Assembly (NCBI GenBank): GCA_017459225.1
Contig: JAFUDL010000327.1
Span: 1 to 6,929, forward strand
Reading direction: 5' to 3'
Source: Kiritimatiellia bacterium
Lineage (GTDB): Bacteria > Verrucomicrobiota > Kiritimatiellia > RFP12 > UBA1067
DNA: 6,929 bases
The position numbers were made by a program, and so were the translations under genes. Position 1 is the first letter of the stretch. Each line of letters begins with the position of its first letter. The notes under the pieces are model-generated. The model made no database searches and was not told the DNA's origin. It saw only the letters and a program-made list of their open reading frames with translations. Of this stretch, positions 1 through 5,658 are shown piece after piece.

Positions 1-53
1 ACATGCCGACACGCGCGCGGCGCTACACGACGCAAGCGCGCGTGTCGGCATGT
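1..53. repeat. Perfect 18-bp inverted repeat at the left edge
   Basis: Bases 1-18 (ACATGCCGACACGCGCGC) are the exact reverse complement of 36-53, with a 17-base loop. The stem is very GC-rich. It could be the terminator hairpin of a gene left of the window, but no clear run of T follows on the plus strand and the other flank is not visible. It could also be a REP-like or mobile-element end. The repeat itself is certain; its role is not. Confidence 0.85.
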
Positions 54-133
54 TTGCATGTCGTATTCCATCCCGCCAGTTGTCAAGGAACGACTCTTCT
101 CCACCGTCAGAAAAGAAGCCGTTCTACATTATA

Positions 134-188
134 CCTGTCCCCGTGTTGTAGGGACTCGTGTTGTAGGGCCTGTCCCCGTGTTGTATGG
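134..188. repeat. CCTGTCCCCGTGTTGTA direct repeats
   Basis: CCTGTCCCCGTGTTGTA occurs exactly at 134-150 and 169-185, 35 bases apart. The core CGTGTTGTA followed by GGG or TGG occurs three times: 142-153, 157-168 and 177-188. Read on the minus strand the longer unit is TACAACACGGGGACAGG. GGGGACAGG-type motifs are, from general knowledge, seen in intergenic repeats linked to IS200/REP-associated transposases in various bacteria. No transposase gene is visible here, so that origin is only a suggestion. Confidence 0.75.
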
Positions 189-220
189 TATGCTGAATTG
201 CTCTGGGGGCCGAAGACTCA

Positions 221-266
221 GCCCGCCAACGTTGCGAAAGCCTGAGCCACTGCGGACGGGGCGGGC
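221..266. repeat. Inverted repeat GCCCGCC/GGCGGGC
   Basis: GCCCGCC at 221-227 is the exact reverse complement of GGCGGGC at 260-266. The 32-base gap contains the palindrome AACGTT. The arms are short and of simple GC composition, so chance is possible. It stands just left of the next hairpin and may belong to the same repeat element. Confidence 0.4.
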
Positions 267-279
267 GCACCCTCAATTC

Positions 280-319
280 GGTTGGTGGGCGAGCTGCAAC
301 GCCGCGCAACCCACTAACC
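280..319. repeat. 10-bp hairpin GGTTGGTGGG/CCCACTAACC
   Basis: Bases 280-289 can pair with 310-319 over ten positions. Nine are Watson-Crick and one (284 with 315) is a G-T wobble, with a 20-base loop. No T-run follows, so it is a poor terminator. I considered an integron attC site, but the terminal GTTRRRY/RYYYAAC signatures do not fit. It may be an element end or a structured RNA. Confidence 0.5.
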
Positions 320-347
320 CATTACAGGGCCAGTTTTAAAGTAATGG
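319..347. promoter_or_regulatory. Possible operator: CCATTAC/GTAATGG dyad
   Basis: CCATTAC at 319-325 is the exact reverse complement of GTAATGG at 341-347, with a 15-base spacer containing TTTTAAA. The right arm overlaps the weak -35 position of the promoter whose -10 box is at 368-373. Placement at a promoter suggests a binding site for a dimeric regulator. Which protein binds is unknown; the XylR-like regulator at the right end is one candidate. Confidence 0.4.
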
Positions 348-373
348 TCGTGGGTCATGAAGTTTGGTATAAT
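345..373 (+). promoter_or_regulatory. Extended -10 promoter for the GDPD gene
   Basis: TATAAT at 368-373 is preceded by TGG at 365-367, giving a full extended -10 (TGNTATAAT). The -35 region 17 bases upstream (345-350, TGGTCG) matches consensus poorly, as is usual for extended -10 promoters. Transcription would start near 380 and give a leader of about 170 bases before the ATG at 549. It is the only strong sigma70-like site seen between the repeats and the gene. Confidence 0.65.
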
Positions 374-392
374 ATTGGTGATGGCATTCTTT

Positions 393-422
393 ATAAACAG
401 GCATAGAATAAACAGGCATAGA
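393..422. repeat. Exact 15-bp tandem duplication in the leader
   Basis: ATAAACAGGCATAGA occurs twice head to tail, at 393-407 and 408-422, with no mismatch. A partial third match, CAGGCAT, lies at 438-444. It falls just after the predicted transcription start and continues into the 16-bp repeat array. It could be a recent slippage duplication or part of a regulator-binding array. Confidence 0.85.
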
Positions 423-450
423 CATGATATCTTAGTGCAGGCATGATCCA

Positions 451-528
451 GTATAGGAATGTTCCCGTATAGGATTGTTCCTGTGTGGGATTGTTCCTGT
501 ATTAGATTATTGTTTCTGTATGAGATTG
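451..528. repeat. Tandem array of about 16-bp units in the leader
   Basis: Head-to-tail units run as GTATAGGAATGTTCCC (451-466), GTATAGGATTGTTCCT (467-482), GTGTGGGATTGTTCCT (483-498), a degenerate 19-base unit GTATTAGATTATTGTTTCT (499-517) and a partial GTATGAGATTG (518-528). The first three each contain a dyad GGA-N4-TCC, at 456-465, 472-481 and 488-497, with a 16-base period. The array lies between the predicted transcription start and the ribosome binding site. It may bind a regulator, act in the mRNA leader, or be a simple slippage repeat. Confidence 0.85.
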
Positions 529-532
529 CAGA

Positions 533-537
533 AAGGA
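533..537 (+). promoter_or_regulatory. Ribosome binding site for the GDPD gene
   Basis: AAGGA lies 11 bases before the ATG at 549. It selects this start over the in-frame ATG at 459, which lies in the tandem repeat array and would add 30 residues before the signal peptide. Confidence 0.7.
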
Positions 538-548
538 AAGACGTTGAG

Positions 549-1412
549 ATGAGAAAACTCATTATCAGATGGCACGGGGCCGTTGCGGCGGCCGTTATGG
601 TGGCGGTGAGCGGCGGGGCCGTTGCGGCGGAGCCTGGGCTTGCCACGTTCATCTCCCATCGCGGAGAGTCTGTGGATGCGCCGGAAAACACGCTGCCGGC
701 GTATAGGACGGCAGTCTCGCGCGGCTTTGGATTCGAGTGCGACATTTATCTTTCCGCCGACAGGCGCGTGTTCACATTCCACGACAGCACGCTTACGCGC
801 ACTACAAGCGGGGCGAACACGAACAAATGCACAGACGCGACGTGGAACGTCATATCAAAGCTCGACGTGGGAAGCTGGGGCAAGTTCAAGGGCTCCAAGT
901 TCGCCGGCACGCGCCCCGCGCTGCTCGAAGAGGTGCTTGAACTCACTAAGGACGGACGTTGGCTGTACATCGACGTGAAGTCCAGGACCGCCGACATCGT
1001 GCCGTATGTCAAGGACGTCTTCGCGAAGCAGACGCGCGCCACGCCGAAAAACACTCTTTTCCTCTGCGGCTCTCTAGAGTGCGGCAAGGCGTTCAAGAAG
1101 CTGATGCCCGAATACAAGGTGCTCTCATGCCTCAACTGCTGTAGAGGCTGGAAGCCAGGCGCAAAGCCTGTCCCCGTTGAGGAGATCATCGCAGTCACGA
1201 AGGAGATGGGCGCAGACGGCGTTGACCTGCGCTACATTCCAGAAGTGACCACTGCAGAATACATGAAGAAGATCAAGGACGCGGGACTTGAACTTCACGT
1301 GTGGACCGTGGACGATCTTGCCGACGCCGAAGAGGCGTTCCGCCGCGGCGCACAGACAGTGACCACCAACTGCGCCAAGAAGCTGCTCGACGAGTACAAG
1401 GCGAAGAGATAA
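549..1412 (+). CDS. Secreted glycerophosphodiester phosphodiesterase (GDPD family)
   Basis: This 287-residue exported enzyme should hydrolyse glycerophosphodiesters to glycerol 3-phosphate and an alcohol, outside the cytoplasm. Residues 1-27 form a signal peptide: basic MRKLIIR, an Ala/Val-rich core and an AVAA cleavage region. The GDPD barrel fills the rest. The catalytic signature is intact: HRG at 37-39, PENT at 45-48, the metal ligands Glu63 and Asp65, the general acid/base pair His78-Asp79, the LYIDVKS strand with Lys144, and HVWTVDD at 250-256. Length is normal for the family. The start at 549 is preferred because AAGGA precedes it and the signal peptide begins there. It is unusually rich in cysteine (eight, five of them between 173 and 198). 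It has an extended -10 promoter and a long repeat-bearing leader. The family is clear; the true substrate is not. Confidence 0.9.
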   Translation: MRKLIIRWHGAVAAAVMVAVSGGAVAAEPGLATFISHRGESVDAPENTLPAYRTAVSRGFGFECDIYLSADRRVFTFHDSTLTRTTSGANTNKCTDATWNVISKLDVGSWGKFKGSKFAGTRPALLEEVLELTKDGRWLYIDVKSRTADIVPYVKDVFAKQTRATPKNTLFLCGSLECGKAFKKLMPEYKVLSCLNCCRGWKPGAKPVPVEEIIAVTKEMGADGVDLRYIPEVTTAEYMKKIKDAGLELHVWTVDDLADAEEAFRRGAQTVTTNCAKKLLDEYKAKR

Positions 1413-1439
1413 AGGCGAATCGCGAATGTGAAGTTTGAC

Positions 1440-1468
1440 TAGGCACTTATCACTAAATGTGATATAAT
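1440..1468 (+). promoter_or_regulatory. Extended -10 promoter for the phosphodiesterase-LamG gene
   Basis: TATAAT at 1463-1468 is preceded by TGA at 1460-1462, again a full extended -10. TAGGCA at 1440-1445 lies 17 bases upstream and matches four of six -35 positions. A better-looking TTGACT at 1435-1440 is 22 bases away, too far for a standard promoter. Transcription would begin near 1475, about 55 bases before the ATG at 1529. Genes 2 to 4 can therefore be expressed independently of the GDPD gene. Confidence 0.65.
1448..1464. promoter_or_regulatory. Possible operator: TATCAC-N5-GTGATA dyad on the -10 box
   Basis: TATCAC at 1448-1453 is the exact reverse complement of GTGATA at 1459-1464, with TAAAT between. 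It covers the spacer and the first two bases of the -10 box, where a bound protein would block RNA polymerase. The sequence differs from the dyad at the GDPD promoter. No regulator can be assigned from sequence alone. Confidence 0.45.
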
Positions 1469-1509
1469 TCTCACGTCTTGAGGACAGGAGAATTTTCACA
1501 ACAAAGTAA

Positions 1510-1518
1510 AAGGAAGGA
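1510..1518 (+). promoter_or_regulatory. Ribosome binding site for the phosphodiesterase-LamG gene
   Basis: AAGGAAGGA contains two overlapping AAGGA sites; the second ends 10 bases before the ATG at 1529. This selects 1529 over the in-frame ATG at 1478, which lies only a few bases after the predicted transcription start and would put hydrophilic residues before the signal peptide. The surrounding AAAGGAAGGATGTT closely matches AAAGGAAAGACGTT before the GDPD gene. Confidence 0.7.
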
Positions 1519-1528
1519 TGTTACCTCA

Positions 1529-3151
1529 ATGAATCTGAAGAATGTGGTGTTCGTGGCGGCCGCGGCTTTTGGTATGACGGCGCTAGGCGGGCAATTGAAG
1601 CCAAAGGCCCTGGTGATAATGCTGGACGGCATGCGCGCCGACTCCGTGGAGAACACATGGGCTCCCAACCTGCGCATGCTGCGCGACGGCGCATGGCAGC
1701 CGGGCTACAAGTGCGCATGGTCTCTGACCGCCCACACCATCTACGACGCGATCACCGTCAGCGGACCCAACCACACCGCCATCGCAACGGGCGTGACTTC
1801 GAAGAAACACACCATCAAGCAGAACCACAAAAGCACCTGCGACTTCAAGAAGTGGCCCAGCTGGCTCGTGCGCGTGGCGGACGCCAAGCCCGGGACGAAG
1901 GGTCTATTTATGTACTCGTGGAAGTGGGACGAGCAGATATCTCCCGACCCGCGCGTGAAGTTCATCCATGGCTCAGACGCCGGCAATGCGGCTAACGTGC
2001 CCAAGATCCTCGCCGCAGCCGACGCGCCCGACGCCGTGATGTGGTACATCGACTGGCCCGACCATGGCGGACACGGCTTCGGCTACTACCCCTACACGAC
2101 AGGCCATCTCAACACGGTCTATCTCTCCGACAAGGCGATAGGCGACGCCCTGAAGGCAATCGCCTCGCGTCCCACTTTCAAGGACGAGGACTGGATGATC
2201 ATCGTCACGGCGGACCACGGCGGCTACTGGCGCACGCACGGCCTCTGGGGCGGGCACTGCGAGACGATTCCGTTCCTTGTAGCTGGCCGCAACGTCTCCC
2301 AGGGCCGCATCCCAGGCATCCCCCGCAACTACGATGCCGCGCCGACGGTGCTCAAGCACTTCGGAATTGATGCCAGCGGATTCGATCTTGATGGCAAGGT
2401 CGTTGGCACCGAGGTCGTCACCGACGCGAAGCGCTGCCTCAAGGATGGACTTGCCGTCTATCTGCCGTTCGAGGGCAAGACGCCCGTCAACGCCGCGCAG
2501 GGCGCTGTGGTTCCCGAGGCGTTCGGCAAGGCTTCCATCGTCGGCAAGGGCGGCTTCATCGGCGGATGCATGCACTTTGCCGCTGTCACGAACGCCTTCA
2601 CCGGACTTCGCCTGAAGGGCTCCGAGAAGCTCGCGTTCGAAAACGGCGCCGAGTTCGCCTTCGCGATGTGGGTGAAGATGCCCGAGGCGCAGAATGGCGA
2701 TTCCGTGATCGTCGCGAACAAGGACTGGTACAAAGGCTCGAATCCCGGAATCCTCGTGACCGGCAACAAGAGGATCGAGTCGAAGCAGGGCGGCGTGTGC
2801 TTCAACGCCGGAATGAGCGGCGCGCGCAGCCGCATCGACGTGGGCCCGTACGACATCGAGTTCGGCAAGTGGACTTTCTACGCCGCGACGCGCGGACCCG
2901 ACGGCGTGCTCAACTTCTACCAGGGCGGCCGCGACGGATACCTCTACCGCATCGCGTTTAACGCCAAGGAGATCAAGTTCGCCACGGGGCTTCCGTTCTG
3001 CCTCGGCCAGGACGGCACCGGAAAGTATTCAGCGGCCTTCAACGGCGACATCGACGACTTCGCCCTCTGGACGCGCGCTCTTTCGCACGACGACGTGAGG
3101 AAAATCTACGAGGCCGGCCGTCTGGGCCTGCCCCTCGGTGGTCTGCTCTAG
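1529..3151 (+). CDS. Secreted NPP-like phosphodiesterase fused to a LamG domain
   Basis: This 540-residue exported protein belongs to the alkaline phosphatase superfamily, closest to type I phosphodiesterase/nucleotide pyrophosphatase. Residues 1-21 are a signal peptide ending TALGG. The catalytic domain (about 25-300) keeps all expected metal and active-site positions: Asp33 in VIMLDGMRAD, the nucleophile Ser78 in SGPNHT (where NPPs usually have Thr in TFPNH), Asp178 and His182 in DWPDHGGH, Asp229-His230 in TADHGG, and His243 in GGHCETIP. RNYDAAPTVLKHFG (266-279) is the usual end of the domain. Residues about 308-535 form a LamG/ConA-like jellyroll, ending in the typical GDIDDFALWTRALSHDD. 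The jellyroll probably binds a glycan or surface. It has its own promoter and is followed after 42 bases by the GH51 gene. Phosphomonoesterase or phosphonate-type activity cannot be excluded; the substrate is unknown. Confidence 0.88.
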   Translation: MNLKNVVFVAAAAFGMTALGGQLKPKALVIMLDGMRADSVENTWAPNLRMLRDGAWQPGYKCAWSLTAHTIYDAITVSGPNHTAIATGVTSKKHTIKQNHKSTCDFKKWPSWLVRVADAKPGTKGLFMYSWKWDEQISPDPRVKFIHGSDAGNAANVPKILAAADAPDAVMWYIDWPDHGGHGFGYYPYTTGHLNTVYLSDKAIGDALKAIASRPTFKDEDWMIIVTADHGGYWRTHGLWGGHCETIPFLVAGRNVSQGRIPGIPRNYDAAPTVLKHFGIDASGFDLDGKVVGTEVVTDAKRCLKDGLAVYLPFEGKTPVNAAQGAVVPEAFGKASIVGKGGFIGGCMHFAAVTNAFTGLRLKGSEKLAFENGAEFAFAMWVKMPEAQNGDSVIVANKDWYKGSNPGILVTGNKRIESKQGGVCFNAGMSGARSRIDVGPYDIEFGKWTFYAATRGPDGVLNFYQGGRDGYLYRIAFNAKEIKFATGLPFCLGQDGTGKYSAAFNGDIDDFALWTRALSHDDVRKIYEAGRLGLPLGGLL

Positions 3152-3180
3152 GATTGTGCATGCATGGGTTTCTCTCAAGA

Positions 3181-3185
3181 AAGGA
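3181..3185 (+). promoter_or_regulatory. Ribosome binding site for the GH51 gene
   Basis: AAGGA lies eight bases before the ATG at 3194 and supports that start over the in-frame ATG at 3164. The earlier start would place MGFSQERNTV before the signal peptide and leave the binding site inside the gene. A GTG at 3191 is directly adjacent and is a possible alternative. Confidence 0.7.
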
Positions 3186-3193
3186 ACACAGTG

Positions 3194-5617
3194 ATGAGGT
3201 CTAGATTCAATTGCCTTGTCGCTGCAGGCGTGGTGCTTGCAGGCATGACGGCGTTCGGCGCCGCCCAGGGACGCGTGGCCCTGCATACATGGTTGACGAA
3301 AGCCGAATTCAAGGACATTTCGGTCACAGCGCCCGACGGGCGCACCCTCTGGAAGGGGTTGCCCGATCCCGCGAAGTGCGAGAAGGGGAACGAAGCTGCG
3401 TGGACTCTAGAAGGCGGCGTGCTGCGCCAGTCGAACGAAGCCGCCACCACCGGCGGCACGCTCGTGTTCGGCGACCCTTCATGGGGCGACTACACGTTCA
3501 AGGCGAAGGCGCGGAAGCTTTCGGGCAAGGAGGGCTTCATCCTCCACGTGCGCGAGCGCTCGCCGGAGCAGTGCATCTACGCGAACTATGGCGGTTGGTT
3601 CAACAAGCAGCACGGCGTTGAGACGAGGGGCAACTTTGACTTCGCGACGCCTCTGAAAAAGGACTGCACGAAGGCGCCCATCGAGACCGGCCGCTGGTAC
3701 GACCTCGAGATGACGTGCGCCGGCGACAAGGTCACGATGAAGCTGGACGGCGCGTTCCTGTTTTCGTCCGTGGACGTGCCGGAGATCACATTTGGCGGCG
3801 GCGAGAACAAGATCGTCGTCGATGCGTCGAAGGCGCGCTTCCCCGTTTCTGAGGACATGTGGGGCATCTTCTTCGAGGACATCGACCTCTCCCTCGATGG
3901 CGGCGTGTATGCGGAGCTTGTCCGCAACCGCAGCTTCGAGGACGGTCTCGTCAAGTTCCGCGCGCAGGGTACGATCGGCTTTTGGAGCACGGTCGACCGC
4001 GCGACGATCGAGCTCGACTCGTCGAAGCCCATCTCCGAGAAGAACCGCCACTGCGGCCGCGTGGACGCTCTGCCTGGCGGCGGCGTGGCGAACGACGGTT
4101 ACTTCGGAATCGCCGTGAAGAGCGGCGCCAAGTACCGCCTCTCCGTCGCGATGCGCGGCGAAGTGAAGGGGCCGGTCGAGGTCTCGCTCGAGTCGCTCGG
4201 CAAGACCTTCGCGAAGGGCGCGTTGGACGACATCGGCCCCGAGTGGAAGACCTTCAACCTCACGCTCGACTCGAACGGCACCGATCCCGACGCGAAGCTC
4301 GTCTTCCGCGCGCCAAACGGCGGCACGTTCTATCTCGACTGCGTCTCGCTCTTCCCTTGCGACACGTATGCCAAGAGCGGACTCTTCCGCAAGGACCTGA
4401 TGGAGCGCCTCGCCGCGCTCAAGCCGAGCTTCGTGCGCTTCCCCGGCGGTTGCTGGGTGGAAGGCAACACGATGGCCGAGGCATACCGCTGGAAGCAGAC
4501 GATCGGCAATGTGTGGGACCGCCGTACGCAGTGGAACATCTGGAGATACTGGTCGACGAACGGAGTCGGATTCCACGAGTACCTGCAGCTCTGCGAGGAC
4601 CTTGGCGCGAAGGCGCTCTTCTGCATCAACTGCGGCATGAGCCACCGCGAGGTGGTGCCGCTCGACAAGATGGGCGAGTTTGTGCAGGACGCCCTCGACT
4701 GCATCGAGTACGCCAACGGCCCCGTCACCTCCAAGTGGGGCGCGGTGCGCGCCGCGAACGGGCATCCCGAGCCGTTCAACCTCCAGTACATCGAGATCGG
4801 CAACGAGAACGGCGGCAAGGCGTACCACGAGCGCTACGCCCTCATGCACGACGCCATCCAGAAGAAGTACCCTGAGATCAAGATCGTGTCCGACGTCTGG
4901 CACGGTCCGGTGAAGGGACGCCCGCAGCACATCCGCGACGAGCACTACTACAAGTCGCCCGACTGGTTCATGACGATCGGCGCGAAGATGTACGACTCAT
5001 ACCCCCGCGGCGAGTTCGAGGTCTTCGTGGGCGAATACGCCGTCACGCAGGACGTCGGACGCTGGGGAGACCTGCGCGCCGCGATCGGCGAGGCCGCGTT
5101 CATGTGCGGACTCGAGCGCAACGCCGACATCGTAAAGCTCGCCGCCTACGCGCCGCTCTTCGCGAACGCGAAGCACACGGTGTGGACGCCGAACCTCATC
5201 TACCCGATGACGGACGGCAACTTCGTTAATCCCAGCTGGAACGTGCAGAAGCTCTTCAGCGAGAACCGTGGCCGCGAAGTTCTAGCGTTCGAGCAGGCCG
5301 CCCGCTGGATGAAGACGAAGGACGGCAAACCCTGCCGCGTGATCGCGGCCTCAGCGGTTCGCGACGCAGACGGCTCGGTGATAGTGAAGGCGGTCAACTG
5401 CTCCGAGGAGGCGCAGCCGCTTACGCTCTCAATCGCGGACGCGAAGGTGGCAAAGGCAGGCAAGACGTGGTTCACTGGCCCAGGCGCGCGCGCCAGCAAC
5501 TCTCCACTCGACCGCGAGGCGCTTAAGGAGCTCTCGGGCGAAGCCGCAGTGAAGGGCGGCGCGGTGGTGGATACATTGCCGCCGCTTTCCATGACGGTGT
5601 TCCGCATTGCCCGCTGA
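3194..5617 (+). CDS. Secreted multidomain GH51 alpha-L-arabinofuranosidase
   Basis: This 807-residue exported enzyme should release terminal alpha-L-arabinofuranosyl residues from arabinan, arabinoxylan or arabinogalactan chains. Residues 1-25 are a signal peptide (MRSRF, hydrophobic core, TAFGAAQ). Residues about 33-195 form a ConA-like sandwich module (DISVTAPDG, GDYTFKAKARK, GRWYDLEM, KLDG). At about 205-260 the GH51 N-terminal part begins (MWGIFFEDIDLSLDGGVYAELVRNRSFEDG), followed by a CBM4_9-like module at about 262-395. The catalytic barrel carries FVRFPGG at 413-419, the acid/base Glu538 in EIGNENGG, and the nucleophile Glu614 in VFVGEYAV. The following AAIGEAAFMCGLERNADIV and YAPLFAN resemble the plant-type GH51 branch. 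A C-terminal beta-sandwich ends the protein. It is larger than the roughly 500-residue cytoplasmic GH51 enzymes because of the added modules. It lies 42 bases after the LamG phosphodiesterase gene, probably in the same transcript. Confidence 0.93.
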   Translation: MRSRFNCLVAAGVVLAGMTAFGAAQGRVALHTWLTKAEFKDISVTAPDGRTLWKGLPDPAKCEKGNEAAWTLEGGVLRQSNEAATTGGTLVFGDPSWGDYTFKAKARKLSGKEGFILHVRERSPEQCIYANYGGWFNKQHGVETRGNFDFATPLKKDCTKAPIETGRWYDLEMTCAGDKVTMKLDGAFLFSSVDVPEITFGGGENKIVVDASKARFPVSEDMWGIFFEDIDLSLDGGVYAELVRNRSFEDGLVKFRAQGTIGFWSTVDRATIELDSSKPISEKNRHCGRVDALPGGGVANDGYFGIAVKSGAKYRLSVAMRGEVKGPVEVSLESLGKTFAKGALDDIGPEWKTFNLTLDSNGTDPDAKLVFRAPNGGTFYLDCVSLFPCDTYAKSGLFRKDLMERLAALKPSFVRFPGGCWVEGNTMAEAYRWKQTIGNVWDRRTQWNIWRYWSTNGVGFHEYLQLCEDLGAKALFCINCGMSHREVVPLDKMGEFVQDALDCIEYANGPVTSKWGAVRAANGHPEPFNLQYIEIGNENGGKAYHERYALMHDAIQKKYPEIKIVSDVWHGPVKGRPQHIRDEHYYKSPDWFMTIGAKMYDSYPRGEFEVFVGEYAVTQDVGRWGDLRAAIGEAAFMCGLERNADIVKLAAYAPLFANAKHTVWTPNLIYPMTDGNFVNPSWNVQKLFSENRGREVLAFEQAARWMKTKDGKPCRVIAASAVRDADGSVIVKAVNCSEEAQPLTLSIADAKVAKAGKTWFTGPGARASNSPLDREALKELSGEAAVKGGAVVDTLPPLSMTVFRIAR

Positions 5618-5644
5618 GTGGCGATGCCTGAACCGCGCGGGCGC

Positions 5645-5650
5645 GAGGAG
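5645..5650 (+). promoter_or_regulatory. Ribosome binding site for the small membrane protein gene
   Basis: GAGGAG lies eight bases before the ATG at 5659. It supports this frame and strand over the overlapping reverse-strand open frames. Confidence 0.65.
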
Positions 5651-5658
5651 ATGTCCAC

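Larger units (their letters stand above)
54..330. other. Non-coding upstream stretch
   Basis: No convincing gene was found here. Open frames of 60-93 codons exist on both strands, but none has a ribosome binding site, a recognisable domain or plausible protein composition. The stretch holds the CGTGTTGTA repeats and two possible hairpins, described separately. Composition is mixed, GC-rich from about 200 to 320 and AT-rich after 330. It looks like an intergenic region carrying repeat debris. Confidence 0.6.

Noticed and set aside
280..319. Possible integron attC site
   Set aside because: The hairpin lacks the terminal RYYYAAC and GTTRRRY signatures, and no integrase or cassette gene is present.
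58..339. Short plus-strand open frame upstream of the locus
   Set aside because: It has no ribosome binding site or recognisable domain, and its sequence is made of the CGTGTTGTA repeats and hairpin arms.
1166..1177. GCCTGTCCCCGT inside the GDPD gene, identical to bases 168-179 of the upstream repeat
   Set aside because: A 12-base match within a window of this size is expected by chance, and it encodes an ordinary Lys-Pro-Val-Pro-Val stretch in a loop.
1435..1440. TTGACT as the -35 box of the second promoter
   Set aside because: It is 22 bases from the TATAAT box, beyond the usual 16-18 base spacer; TAGGCA at 1440-1445 has the correct spacing.
1973..2575. Minus-strand open frame of 200 codons inside the LamG phosphodiesterase gene
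   Set aside because: Antisense shadow; the plus strand encodes the conserved DWPDHGGH and TADHGG motifs here.
3479..4945. Long open frame on the minus strand (488 codons) opposite the GH51 gene
   Set aside because: It is an antisense shadow of a high-GC coding gene, with a biased Arg/Val/Leu/Ala composition, no domain and no ribosome binding site. The plus-strand GH51 frame has clear catalytic motifs over the same bases.
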